From Flaviramulus sp. (GTDB lineage: Bacteria > Bacteroidota > Bacteroidia > Flavobacteriales > Flavobacteriaceae), in the NCBI GenBank assembly GCA_030731745.1, contig JANQTJ010000020.1, positions 1 to 64,000 on the forward strand: 64,000 nucleotides of DNA. The letters run 5' to 3'. Shown one piece after another: positions 1 to 9,400 of this stretch. Position numbers and translations under genes: made by a program. Numbering within the stretch: position 1 is the stretch's first letter; every line of letters starts with the position of its first letter. Under the pieces are notes generated by a model. The model saw only the letters and a list, made by a program, of their open reading frames with translations, made no database searches and was not told where the DNA came from.

Positions 1-116
1 TCGATAGAAATATTAACAATATTAAAATTAGCATTATTTAAAATGCACAACGGGTATCTAAAATATATTTTAGACACATCTAATATGTTTTTTTTAATTT
101 TGACCTAATTTTAAAC

Positions 117-124
117 TACTTTTG
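117..124 (+). promoter_or_regulatory. probable -7 promoter element of the GTPase operon
   Basis: TACTTTTG matches the Bacteroidota -7 consensus TAnnTTTG and lies 25 bases before the first start codon of the operon. A TTTG at 99-102 is the only nearby -33 candidate, but only 14 bases separate the two, shorter than usual, so the upstream half is uncertain. The rest of bases 1-149 is AT-rich with no other signal I can support. Confidence 0.4.
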
Positions 125-149
125 CAATAATAGCTAACACTCCCATAAA

Positions 150-512
150 ATGAAAAAAGAAACAACTCAAGATCCGAAAGAGCATTTAAACGGCAAGTCT
201 AAGGAAACCACTTCAAAAATTGATGCAATTAAAGAACTTATTTTTGGGGAAAATATTCAGGCATATAATTCCGAGTTCGAAGCTTTAAAGCTAGATATTC
301 TAACAAAAAAAGAAGAGCTGCAAAATTTGATAAGTGATGTTGAATCTGAACTTCTAAAAAATATAGACACTTTAAGCACAGATGTAAATATTAGAATTAC
401 TGACCTTGAAAATTCTATTAATGATAGAGTAGACAACCTTGATAATAAAAAAATTGATCGTAAATTATTAAGCGAGCTTTTTATTAAATTAGGAGAGAAA
501 ATTAGTGAATAA
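150..512 (+). CDS. small coiled-coil protein, first gene of a Ras-like GTPase operon
   Basis: A 120-residue soluble protein with no signal peptide or membrane segment. After a polar, charged N-terminus (residues 1-24), residues 25-100 are rich in Leu, Ile, Glu and Lys with heptad-like spacing and read as a long coiled coil. The end (KKIDRKLLSELFIKLGEKI) is an amphipathic helix that resembles the DR-x-x-L-x-x-L-L tail I recall in short coiled-coil proteins of other phyla that sit beside OmpA-like and Rab-like genes; this is recollection, not a search. It is followed after 14 bases by the roadblock-like gene and so is very probably co-transcribed. A scaffold or adaptor role is inference only. 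Confidence 0.8.
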   Translation: MKKETTQDPKEHLNGKSKETTSKIDAIKELIFGENIQAYNSEFEALKLDILTKKEELQNLISDVESELLKNIDTLSTDVNIRITDLENSINDRVDNLDNKKIDRKLLSELFIKLGEKISE

Positions 513-526
513 ACACATTTTCATAA

Positions 527-1345
527 ATGAATCAAGATGAAAAACTAAGTATCATTAAAGATATTTTGCTTACTGATGAGCGAGAGTTTGTTTCATCTAT
601 TGAAAATAAAATAAAAATTCTTGAAAATACTGTTAATAAAAGAGACAACTTATCTGCAAAAGTAAACCCTATTATTGACGAAAAACTAAAAACTTTTATA
701 AAAGAAATTCCAGATACTCTTGGACCAACTATTACAGAAGCTTTAAAAGAGGAGATAAAAAACTCTAAAGATGCAGTTGTTGAGGCACTTTTCCCAATCT
801 TAGGGCAGATGGTGAAACGCTATGTCCAACATGAGATGAAATTACTCTCTGAAAAAATAAACAATCAGGTAAATAATACGTTTTCATTTAAACGTTTTTT
901 TAGAAAAACCAAATCTAAGGCGTCTGGCATAAATGAATCTGATTTAATACTTCAAGAACAAACCAATACCAAAATAGAACAGGCTATTATTATTGAAAAA
1001 GGCTCTGGACTTGTATTAGCCGAATTTTCGAAAAATAAAATGGCCGATGAAGATATGGTGGCTGGTATGCTAACCGCTATTAAGAGTTTTGTTGAGGATG
1101 CTTTTAAAAAAGAAAGTCAAAATTTACAATATATTGAATATGACCTTTACCACATCCACCTTCAAAACTTCTCGTCATTCTACATTGCCATTGTTGTTTC
1201 TGGTGCTTATAATATCATATATAAAGACAAATTAGAAGATAAAATCCTTAAGTTTGCCAGTAACCAAAAAGTAATTAGCACTCTTAAGAATAAGGCTTTA
1301 TTAACCAAAAAATTAGAAGATTTCTTTAAAAATGACGGCATCTAA
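527..1345 (+). CDS. OmpA-associated domain protein with roadblock/longin-like C-terminal half
   Basis: A 272-residue cytoplasmic-looking protein. Residues 45-130 include a helical segment with ALFPILGQMVKRYV. Residues 140-240 contain IEQAIIIEKGSGLVL followed by MVAGMLTAIKSFVEDAF and an alternating hydrophobic strand region, which suggests a profilin-like roadblock/longin fold. The same order of segments occurs, as I recall, at the N-terminus of large soluble OmpA-family proteins in proteobacteria and cyanobacteria; here no OmpA peptidoglycan-binding domain follows. Roadblock proteins often regulate Ras-like GTPases (for example MglB with MglA), and the next gene encodes such a GTPase and overlaps this one by 14 bases, which suggests translational coupling. 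A GTPase regulator or sensor role is therefore plausible but unproven. Confidence 0.75.
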   Translation: MNQDEKLSIIKDILLTDEREFVSSIENKIKILENTVNKRDNLSAKVNPIIDEKLKTFIKEIPDTLGPTITEALKEEIKNSKDAVVEALFPILGQMVKRYVQHEMKLLSEKINNQVNNTFSFKRFFRKTKSKASGINESDLILQEQTNTKIEQAIIIEKGSGLVLAEFSKNKMADEDMVAGMLTAIKSFVEDAFKKESQNLQYIEYDLYHIHLQNFSSFYIAIVVSGAYNIIYKDKLEDKILKFASNQKVISTLKNKALLTKKLEDFFKNDGI

Positions 1346-1820
1346 AAAAATTGTTTTATTAGGTCATTTTGGAGTTGGGAAAACTTCATTAATACGTCGT
1401 TTTGTTGAAAACACCTTTTCTGAAGATTATCAAGTTACTATAGGCGTTCATATTTCTAAAAAAACTATTGAAATCCCAGAACAAGAATCTATTTCCCTTA
1501 TTATATGGGATTTAGAAGGACAAGACGATCTAAAAAAAACACGTTCGTCTTACTTACTTGGAACCAATGGATTTATTTATGTTTTTGATTCATCAAGACC
1601 CTTAACTTTTGAAAACCTTAATTCTGAATTAAAATTTCTAAAAGAAAATTACCCAAACGTTCCTGTAAAAGTAGTTGGAAACAAAATGGATTTGGTAAAT
1701 AAAACATATCTAGCACAATACAGCAGTGTTTTTAAACCTTTGGTCGATTTCTTTGTAAGTGCCAAAACTGGTAGTAGAATTGAAACTCTTTTCTCTAAAT
1801 TAGCTAAAGAGTTAATTTAA
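1332..1820 (+). CDS. Ras/Rab-like small GTPase
   Basis: A 162-residue single-domain GTPase with all G motifs: P-loop GHFGVGKT at residues 11-18, switch I Thr36 (VTIG), switch II DLEGQ at 60-64 with the glutamine that in Ras positions the attacking water, NKMD at 117-120 for guanine specificity, and SAK at 143-145. This is the Rab/Ras arrangement rather than the MglA type, which lacks the canonical DxxGQ. There is no lipidation signal or membrane segment. The start codon lies inside the end of the upstream roadblock-like gene, and the histidine kinase gene begins 4 bases after its stop. It is probably a GTP-controlled switch within this operon; its effector is not evident. Confidence 0.92.
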   Translation: MTASKKIVLLGHFGVGKTSLIRRFVENTFSEDYQVTIGVHISKKTIEIPEQESISLIIWDLEGQDDLKKTRSSYLLGTNGFIYVFDSSRPLTFENLNSELKFLKENYPNVPVKVVGNKMDLVNKTYLAQYSSVFKPLVDFFVSAKTGSRIETLFSKLAKELI

Positions 1821-1824
1821 ATAG

Positions 1825-3339
1825 ATGCTTGAGCCATATAAAAAAAAATATCACACCAATAACTTTCAATATATTCTAGTTGATGATTTGGGATGTGTTT
1901 TAGAAACGGACAATACCCTTTTTACAGTTCAAAAAGATAGTTTACTTCAAACTATTCATCCTTTTTTTGAAATATTAAATAGTTTATTGCAAATTGATAA
2001 TGACTGTTTTGAATTCTCTTGTATTAACCTGAATTTAGAAAAAAAAGTAGTAATTGTTGATACTATTATTTATTCACAAAACAAGAATGAAAATCTCATC
2101 ATTATTGAAAATTTAACCAAGCACTATAATAACTATCAACTTGCAGCACAAACAAGAAATGAGTCTATTATTAACTCTCAAATATTAGAGTTAAAAAATG
2201 AATACTTATTGGAAAAGGAAACTTTCAAGAACAATTTTATAGCAAATTTTAGCCATCAGCTTAGAAACCCAATAACAGCTTCAATAATTTTTAGTGATTT
2301 ACTAATTAATAGTGATTTAAATACTGAACAAAAAAATTATCTAGATATTATACAATCTGCAAATAAGGATTTGAAAAATAGAATTGAAGATATTTTAGAT
2401 ATATCTAAAATTGAATCAGGTAAGTTAATCTTAACTGAAAAAGTTTTTGATTTAAAAAAACTCTTGAATGATATAGTTAATGGTTACAAATTTTTAGCTT
2501 CAAAAAAAGGACTTGATTTTAATTTTGTAATTGATGAAAATATTCCTGAATTTATTAAAGGAGACCAATACAGGTTGAAACAAATTATTGGGAACCTTTT
2601 AAATAATGCTATTTCGTTTACCACTCAAGGCTCTGTAAATTTTAAAATAGCACTTAACTATATACGTGCAAAAAAAGCAAATCTTCGCATTGAGGTGTTA
2701 GACACGGGCTGCGGTATTGCTTCAGAAAACTTGGATTATATTTTTAAAAGATTTTCTAAAATAGAGTCTGAAAACCAAAACATTAAAGGTTCTGGACTAG
2801 GTTTAGCCATCGTAAAATATTTAATTTCTGAAATGCAAGGTAATATCAAAGTTGAAAGCGAAATTAATAAAGGCTCAAAATTTATATGCAATCTAAGTTT
2901 TAAACTTTCAGATTATAATCAAATTTTGAAAGAAGAATTGTTAAGTAAACAATTACTAGGTTTAGAAAAAAAGTATCATATTTTATTAGTTGAAGATTCA
3001 GAATTAATACAGCTTACTATTTTAAAAATATTAGCAGCTACTGGTAATTTTTTCATTAATATAATTTCTAAGGGCGAAGATTTAGTGCCAAATATTATTA
3101 ATCAAGATGTGGACTTAATCTTATTAACAAATACCATTCAGAATTTTTCTGCTATGGATTTAACTGCTTCTGTTCGTAATTTATCAAAAGATTATAAAAA
3201 AACGCCAATTATTGTACTATCTACTCTAGCATTTAAAGATGATGTAAAACGCTTTAAACAAGCAGGTGTAAACGATATTATAACCAAGCCTTTTGATGAA
3301 AAGAAACTGTTAGAAAAAATTTATAAATATATAAAATAA
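1825..3339 (+). CDS. hybrid histidine kinase with degenerate receiver
   Basis: A 504-residue soluble protein. Residues 1-110 look like a PAS-type sensor, followed by a helix to about 135. The dimerisation and phospho-acceptor helix has FSHQLRNP with His144. The ATPase domain has N-box Asn261, DTGCGI at 293-298 and GSGLGL at 322-327. The C-terminal receiver (about 384-504) keeps the acidic pair Glu390-Asp391 and Lys488, but the position normally holding the phosphorylated Asp (D-L-I-L-x-D) is Thr435. The kinase core thus looks active while the receiver probably cannot accept phosphate. There are no transmembrane helices, so the input is cytoplasmic, possibly the GTPase encoded 4 bases upstream. 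It ends at a strong terminator. Confidence 0.92.
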   Translation: MLEPYKKKYHTNNFQYILVDDLGCVLETDNTLFTVQKDSLLQTIHPFFEILNSLLQIDNDCFEFSCINLNLEKKVVIVDTIIYSQNKNENLIIIENLTKHYNNYQLAAQTRNESIINSQILELKNEYLLEKETFKNNFIANFSHQLRNPITASIIFSDLLINSDLNTEQKNYLDIIQSANKDLKNRIEDILDISKIESGKLILTEKVFDLKKLLNDIVNGYKFLASKKGLDFNFVIDENIPEFIKGDQYRLKQIIGNLLNNAISFTTQGSVNFKIALNYIRAKKANLRIEVLDTGCGIASENLDYIFKRFSKIESENQNIKGSGLGLAIVKYLISEMQGNIKVESEINKGSKFICNLSFKLSDYNQILKEELLSKQLLGLEKKYHILLVEDSELIQLTILKILAATGNFFINIISKGEDLVPNIINQDVDLILLTNTIQNFSAMDLTASVRNLSKDYKKTPIIVLSTLAFKDDVKRFKQAGVNDIITKPFDEKKLLEKIYKYIK

Positions 3340-3364
3340 GAAGCGAGCATAAATGCTCGCTTCT
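3339..3364 (+). terminator. intrinsic terminator of the GTPase/kinase operon
   Basis: A perfect 11-bp inverted repeat (AGAAGCGAGCA / TGCTCGCTTCT) with a TAAA loop starts on the last base of the kinase stop codon. A T-rich tract follows, although it is interrupted. Confidence 0.8.
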
Positions 3365-3437
3365 CTTTATCAAATGGTTTTTAAATTAAATAGCTACTAA
3401 TTAACCTTAGTATCCATAAGAATAAATTCTATTTAAT

Positions 3438-5468
3438 TTACATCTTTATAATTATAAATTCAGATCTTCTGTTAAGTTGATGTTCAGACTCAGTACACTT
3501 AACGCCATTATTACAATTATTAATTAATTGAGATTCCCCGAATCCTTCAGCGCTTTCAATTCTGTTTGCTTCAATACCTTGGCTAATTATATAATCTCTT
3601 GTAGACTTTGCTCTTCGGTCTGATAACTTTAAATTATAATCATCGCTATCTCTAGCATCAGTATGAGATTCAATTTTTATAGTCATTTTAGGATATTGTG
3701 CCATCAATAATACAATCTTATTCAACTCTATTGAAGCATCATTTCTTATGAAAGATTTATCCAAATCAAAATAAATAATTCCTATTTTTATTTTTAATAA
3801 ACCACGTTCTTCAACTATTAATTTATTAAGTGTTTCAAGACCTAAGGCAACAACGGTTTCTCCATTTTCGTTTAATGTTATTATTGGTTTTTCTTTAGTT
3901 TCATATCCTGTTTTTGAAGCTATAACTTTAAAATTAGTAGCACAGTTTAGGATTGCATTAAATTTATAAGCTCCAGAAATGGTAGTTATTGCCGTTTCTA
4001 ATTCATCACCAGTTTCAGAAATTAGCGTCATTTCTACATTTGATATACGCTCTCCTGTAATAGAATTTGAAACGTAACCTCTAATTAACTGCTCGCATAA
4101 AACTTCTTCTTTTGGCAAGCGGATGAACGAATAAATATCATCATCGCCTTTGCCAGTTAATCTGTTAGAACATACAAACCCTTTGTTTTTTTCTTCATTA
4201 ACTATAAAACCAAAATCATCAAGTTCACTATTTAAAGGCGCTCCAAGATTTACTGGTTTTTGAAAATTAGCATCAATAATTCTACTTTCATAAACATCTA
4301 AACCTCCAAGTCCTAAATGACCATCAGATGCAAAATACAATGCATTGTCTGTTATATAAGGAAACATTTCGCGGCCTGCCGTATTTACCTTTTCGCCTAA
4401 GTTTCTAGGTTTAGAATATCCAGTATAGGTGCTATCTTGTATTTGGTTATTGGTGTCTTCATTTAAAATATCTACCACAAAAATATCAGTAGCTCCAATG
4501 GAACCAGGCATATCTGAAACAAAGTATAATAACTTTCCATCTGTACTCACTGTTGGATGTCCTACAGAGTAATCTTCACTATTAAAAGGTAACTCTTTTA
4601 CATTTTGCCATGTGGGCAAACTATCTTTATCCATACGTATCTCAGCACTGTAAAGTTTTAAATGATTTGTGCCTTTATCATCTCTTTGTAAATCTCCATC
4701 ATAATTATTTCTTGTAAAATATACTTTCGTTTCGTCTGGAGAAAAAGCTAATGTAGCTTCATGGTAGCGTGTGTTTAATTTATCTGAAAAAGCATCAATC
4801 AATTTTAAATCTGATTCTATTTTATTTAGCTTACCTAAATACATGTTCAAAAAAGGTTGTTCGTTCCAATGATAAATTCTAGTGTGATAGTTAGAAGAAT
4901 CTACTGCTGATGAATATACCAATTGGTCTTTATAATACATAGGACCAAAATCAGAATATTTAGTATTAATAGCTACGTTCTTTAATATAAACTGTGGTAA
5001 AATATCTAAAACATCTTCTACCGTCAAACTTTCTTGATCTAACAAATCAGACCTATCATCTTTGTTTTTAGTTTGTTTAGCAAACTCTTTCATCCAACGT
5101 TTAGCATCTCCATATCTTTCAACACCTTCTAATGTATGTGCATATCTAAAAATATATTCAGCATCAACTTCAGGATAAAAATCAGATATTAATTTATCAT
5201 ACCATCTGTAAGCATTTTTCATATCAGTATTAAAAAAATACGAATCTCCTGCTCTTTTTAAAAGATTGATATATGTTGAATCATTAGTCGTATTAAATTT
5301 TTTGTTTTTTCGTTCAAACTTACCAAGCTCTAATTCATATAAAACTGAAGCTTCTTTATACCACATTCTTTCAAAAAGTTTATCTGCTTTTTTAGTTGAA
5401 CTTTGTGAAAAAGAAATACTAATGGTAAATAATAATAAAAGTGTAATTGTATTTTTCATGTAGTTCAT
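3438..5468 (-). CDS. OmpA-family outer-membrane protein with PD40 repeats
   Basis: A 676-residue envelope protein. The signal peptide ends at ...ISISFSQ; an internal Met4 would be an equally good start. Residues 20-150 form TPR-like helices (AGDSYFFNTDMKNAYRWYDK), 160-450 WD40-like PD40 beta-propeller repeats (FSPDETKVYFTRN, PTVSTDGKLLYFVSD, YITDNALYFASDG), about 463-545 a carboxypeptidase-regulatory-like Ig fold, and about 556-676 an OmpA peptidoglycan-binding domain with the key ESHTDARDS and LSDRRAKS segments. This architecture recurs beside PorP/SprF proteins and T9SS-secreted giant adhesins in Flavobacteria. It starts 2 bases after the PorP/SprF stop and is the last gene of the operon. 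The likely role is anchoring or assisting surface display of the adhesin. Confidence 0.9.
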   Translation of the reverse strand: MNYMKNTITLLLLFTISISFSQSSTKKADKLFERMWYKEASVLYELELGKFERKNKKFNTTNDSTYINLLKRAGDSYFFNTDMKNAYRWYDKLISDFYPEVDAEYIFRYAHTLEGVERYGDAKRWMKEFAKQTKNKDDRSDLLDQESLTVEDVLDILPQFILKNVAINTKYSDFGPMYYKDQLVYSSAVDSSNYHTRIYHWNEQPFLNMYLGKLNKIESDLKLIDAFSDKLNTRYHEATLAFSPDETKVYFTRNNYDGDLQRDDKGTNHLKLYSAEIRMDKDSLPTWQNVKELPFNSEDYSVGHPTVSTDGKLLYFVSDMPGSIGATDIFVVDILNEDTNNQIQDSTYTGYSKPRNLGEKVNTAGREMFPYITDNALYFASDGHLGLGGLDVYESRIIDANFQKPVNLGAPLNSELDDFGFIVNEEKNKGFVCSNRLTGKGDDDIYSFIRLPKEEVLCEQLIRGYVSNSITGERISNVEMTLISETGDELETAITTISGAYKFNAILNCATNFKVIASKTGYETKEKPIITLNENGETVVALGLETLNKLIVEERGLLKIKIGIIYFDLDKSFIRNDASIELNKIVLLMAQYPKMTIKIESHTDARDSDDYNLKLSDRRAKSTRDYIISQGIEANRIESAEGFGESQLINNCNNGVKCTESEHQLNRRSEFIIIKM

Positions 5469-5470
5469 TT

Positions 5471-6388
5471 TTAAAAGAAACGTGGCGATTTTAATTGTTT
5501 TTCTCTTGACCTTAGCTCGAAACGCAACATAATTTCATGCGTTCCAGAGTTAAAGTTTCTCAATCTTGTTGTAGTTGCATCATAGGCGTAACCTATCATT
5601 AATTTAGGACCAATTTGCAAACCTATTAAACCACTCACAGAATCGTCCCAACGATAGGCTACACCTAGCCTTAAAGCATCATGAAACATAAAGTTTGCCG
5701 ATAAATCTGCGATAATTGGTGCGCCCACCACAAACTTTCCTAGAAAAGCAGGTTTAAACTTAATAGTTGGGCTTAAATCAAACACCTTCCCTGCTATTAA
5801 AAAGTAATGTAATCGTTCTGCAGCTATGGCGTTTTGGATTCCATCATAATGTTCATCTGTTAAAAAATTTGGTACAGATAAACCAACATAACTATTTTCA
5901 CTATGCCAATACACTCCAGCTCCAATAGTTGGTAAAAATTTATTTTCAATATTTTGCTGAAACACATTTTCTTGTTCTTGATAAGAACCTCTGGTCCAAT
6001 CAATATTTAACATTCTGCCTCCTCCTTTTATGCCAAAGGACAATTTACTATCATTATTTAAATTGATAGTGTATGAGAAATTAGCGTCAAGATAAAATTC
6101 ATCAGAAGGTCCTAAACGGTCGTTGACTAAAACAACACCTAATCCAACATTTTTACCAACAGGCGATTCTACACTAAACGATTGTGTCATTGGTGCACCA
6201 TCTAAGCCAACCCATTGTGTTCTATGAAGACCCGTTACAGTTAAATGCCCTCTAGATCCAGCATAAGCAGAGTTTACAGTTAATGTGTTAAACATATAAT
6301 CTGTGTATTGGGGGTCTTGTTGTGCATTAACATTATGTAATGCTAGCACTAATACTAGCCCTAATATTATTTTTAATTTTAAATTCAT
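5471..6388 (-). CDS. PorP/SprF family type IX secretion outer-membrane protein
   Basis: Predicted outer-membrane beta-barrel of the PorP/SprF family: the mature N-terminus QQDPQYTDYMFNTLTVNSAYAGSRG and the repeated amphipathic strands ending in a C-terminal phenylalanine are typical. I chose the ATG at 6388 because it opens a standard signal peptide (MNLKLKIILGLVLVLAL...NAQ); an in-frame ATG at 6430 would add 14 residues before it. Members of this family bind the peptidoglycan-side T9SS ring or act as carriers that tether type B cargo such as SprB. Its place directly after the gene for a type B cargo, 48 bases away, suggests it serves that adhesin specifically. Confidence 0.92.
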   Translation of the reverse strand: MNLKLKIILGLVLVLALHNVNAQQDPQYTDYMFNTLTVNSAYAGSRGHLTVTGLHRTQWVGLDGAPMTQSFSVESPVGKNVGLGVVLVNDRLGPSDEFYLDANFSYTINLNNDSKLSFGIKGGGRMLNIDWTRGSYQEQENVFQQNIENKFLPTIGAGVYWHSENSYVGLSVPNFLTDEHYDGIQNAIAAERLHYFLIAGKVFDLSPTIKFKPAFLGKFVVGAPIIADLSANFMFHDALRLGVAYRWDDSVSGLIGLQIGPKLMIGYAYDATTTRLRNFNSGTHEIMLRFELRSREKQLKSPRFF

Positions 6389-6436
6389 CTCTAAATTTTT
6401 ATATTTTAGGTACAATTTTGTTTTTTGCATCTATTA

Positions 6437-9400
6437 TTATCTTACAATGTATAACCAACCTGCTCTTGGTTCTGATCCATCACCTAGGTCTAAAACATAA
6501 TAATAGGTTCCTACCGGTAATTTTTCATTTTTGTTTACAACCGCTCTTCCGTTGGAAACTCCATCAAAGGTATTGTCATAACCTTCTTTTACATAAACTA
6601 CATTACCCCATCTGTTATAGATTTCAAGCTTATTGTTAGGGTAATTATTAATACAATCGATATAGAAAAATTCATTTTTACCATTCCCATTAGGTGAGAA
6701 TTCATTGTAAATATGTAAACATTGAGGATCTATTGTGGCATCATCTGTATCATTGCTTTCATCTGAATCAATTTGATCTAAGAATTCAAGTGACGCTGTA
6801 TTTACATAATCATTAATATCTAATACTTTAACAGTAATTTCTAACATTTCACTTGTACCTGCTGAAACCGATGGGATATTCCACAATCCAGATAACTCAT
6901 CATAAATTCCAGATGAAGCTTCGTAAGATATAAACTCATATCCACTTGGTAACAAGTCGATAATTTCTACTGAAGTAGCATCAATACCGCCTAAGTTTGA
7001 AGCTGTAATAGTAAATATTACCGTTTCAGCTATTGAAGGGTTAGCATTATCCACAGTTTTTGTTACCGCTATATCAGCAATTGGTGTGTTAATGAATGTA
7101 CTATCTTCATCATCTTCACTTTGGTCGCCATCATCATTATCAGGTTCACTGTTCGGATCAAATTGATCGCTTCCAATAATTTGAGCTATGTTTAAATACT
7201 CACCACCTTGTAATGTTGGCATATTTACAGTAGCATCATAAGTAATTGTTAATCCAGACAATGGCACATTTAAACCAGTCCAAGTAATAATGTTTCCTAT
7301 GAGTTCTCCACCATCGCTTATATTGGTAATATTACTGTAACCAATTGGTAAGATATCTTCTAGTGCAACGCCAGTCGCTGCATCAACACCTGCATTATCT
7401 ATTTGTAATGTAAAGGTTACCACATCGCCTACATTAGCATTCATGTTACTTACGGATTTAGCTAAACTTAAATCTGCAGTTTCAGTCATCACTAATATTC
7501 CGTCTTCATCATCTTCACTTTGGTCGCCATCATCATTATTTGGCTGACTATTAGGATCTATCACATCACTTGCAGTTACTTCGGCACTATTAAAATACTC
7601 GCCTGCTGTTCCTGTTGGTGCATTTACTATCACATCAATAAATAAACTTTGCGAGCTTCCGTTTGGAACAGTACCAACAGTCCATAACCCTGATACTTCA
7701 TCATATATTCCTGAAGTTGCACTAAAACGTACAAAGTCAAATCCTTGTGGTAATAAGTCTATCACCTCTACGTTAGTAGCTGCATCCGGACCTGCATTGT
7801 TTACTGTAATTTGGAATGTGATTTCGTCTCCAACATTTGGCATAATTTCATTATCTACTACAGTTTTCACTAAAGATAAATCTGCCATAGCATCTACTGG
7901 AGTAATTAATACATTGTCTTCATCATCCTCACTTTGGTCGCCATCATCGTTATTTGGTGCTGAATCATTATCCGCAACATCAGATCCTGATATTTGAGCG
8001 GTGTTTAAGTAATCTCCAGAACCGTTGACAAGAGCGTCAATTAATAACGTTTCCGTTGCACCATTAGCAATATTACCAATGTTCCAAATTCCTGTTACTT
8101 CATTATAAGTTCCAGATGTTGAACTGAACAAGATATAATCGAAACCTGATGGTAACAAGTCTGTTACTTCTACTCCTGTTGCGTCTTGTGGCCCATCATT
8201 TGTTACTGTTATTATGAATGTAATTTCAGAACCTACAATAGGCATTGTATCTCCATCAACAACATCTTTTGTTAATGATAAATCTGCAACAGAAATTACT
8301 GGGGTTACTATGGCATTATCTTCATCATCCTCACTTTGGTCACCATCATCGTTATTTGGTGTTGAATCTGAATCTGTTATATCAGATGAAGTTACTTCTG
8401 CAATATTTAAATAATCACCTGAAGAATTTACCAATACATCTATCAATAAAGTTTCTGATTCTCCATTGGCTATTCCACCAATATTCCAAATACCTGTTGT
8501 TTCATCATAAGCTCCTGATGTTGAACTAAACAATACATAATCATAGCCAGATGGTAATAAGTCTGTTACTTCAACACCTGTTGCATCTTGAGGACCATCA
8601 TTTGTTACTGTAATTTGAAATGTGATTTCTGAACCTACTAGAGGTGTCAAATCTCCATCTACAACAGTTTTTACTAACGATAAATCTGAAACAGATTCTA
8701 TTGGTGTTACAATAGCGTTATCTTCATCATCTTCACTTTGGTCACCATCGTCGTTGTTCGGAACAGAATCAACATCAAAAACATCTGAAGACGTTACTTC
8801 AGCAATATTCAAATAATCTCCTGTTGCATTGACTAAAACATCAATTAATAAAGTTTCAGATTCACCTGATAACACAGTGCCCAATGACCATAATCCTGTT
8901 GACTCATTATAAGTTCCTGATGTAGAACTGTACAATACAAAGTCATATCCTGATGGTAATAAATCCATCACTTCAACTCCTGTTGCATCTTGAGGACCAT
9001 CATTAAACACTCTTATTTCAAATGTAATTTCAGAACCTACAAGTGGTGTTATATCTCCATCAACAACTATTTTAGTTAATGATAAATCTGCCTGTGCTGG
9101 TGCTATCGTAATAGCATCCTCGTCATCATCGTCGCCATCGCCATCGCCATCCTCATCCACTGTCTCATCGGTAGTTGGGTCACTATCTGGATCGTACTGA
9201 TCACTTGCCGTGATTTGTACTGCATTGGTATACTCACCTGCTGCTCCTGTTGGGGCATTAACTAACGCCTCATAAGTAAGCACTACTGTACCATTATTTG
9301 CCGCTACACTTAATCCTGTCCAACTTGCTGTGTTACCTGTTGGTGTCCCACCATTATTTACTGTTCCTAATGTATAGCCTGCTGGTAAAATATCTTCTAC

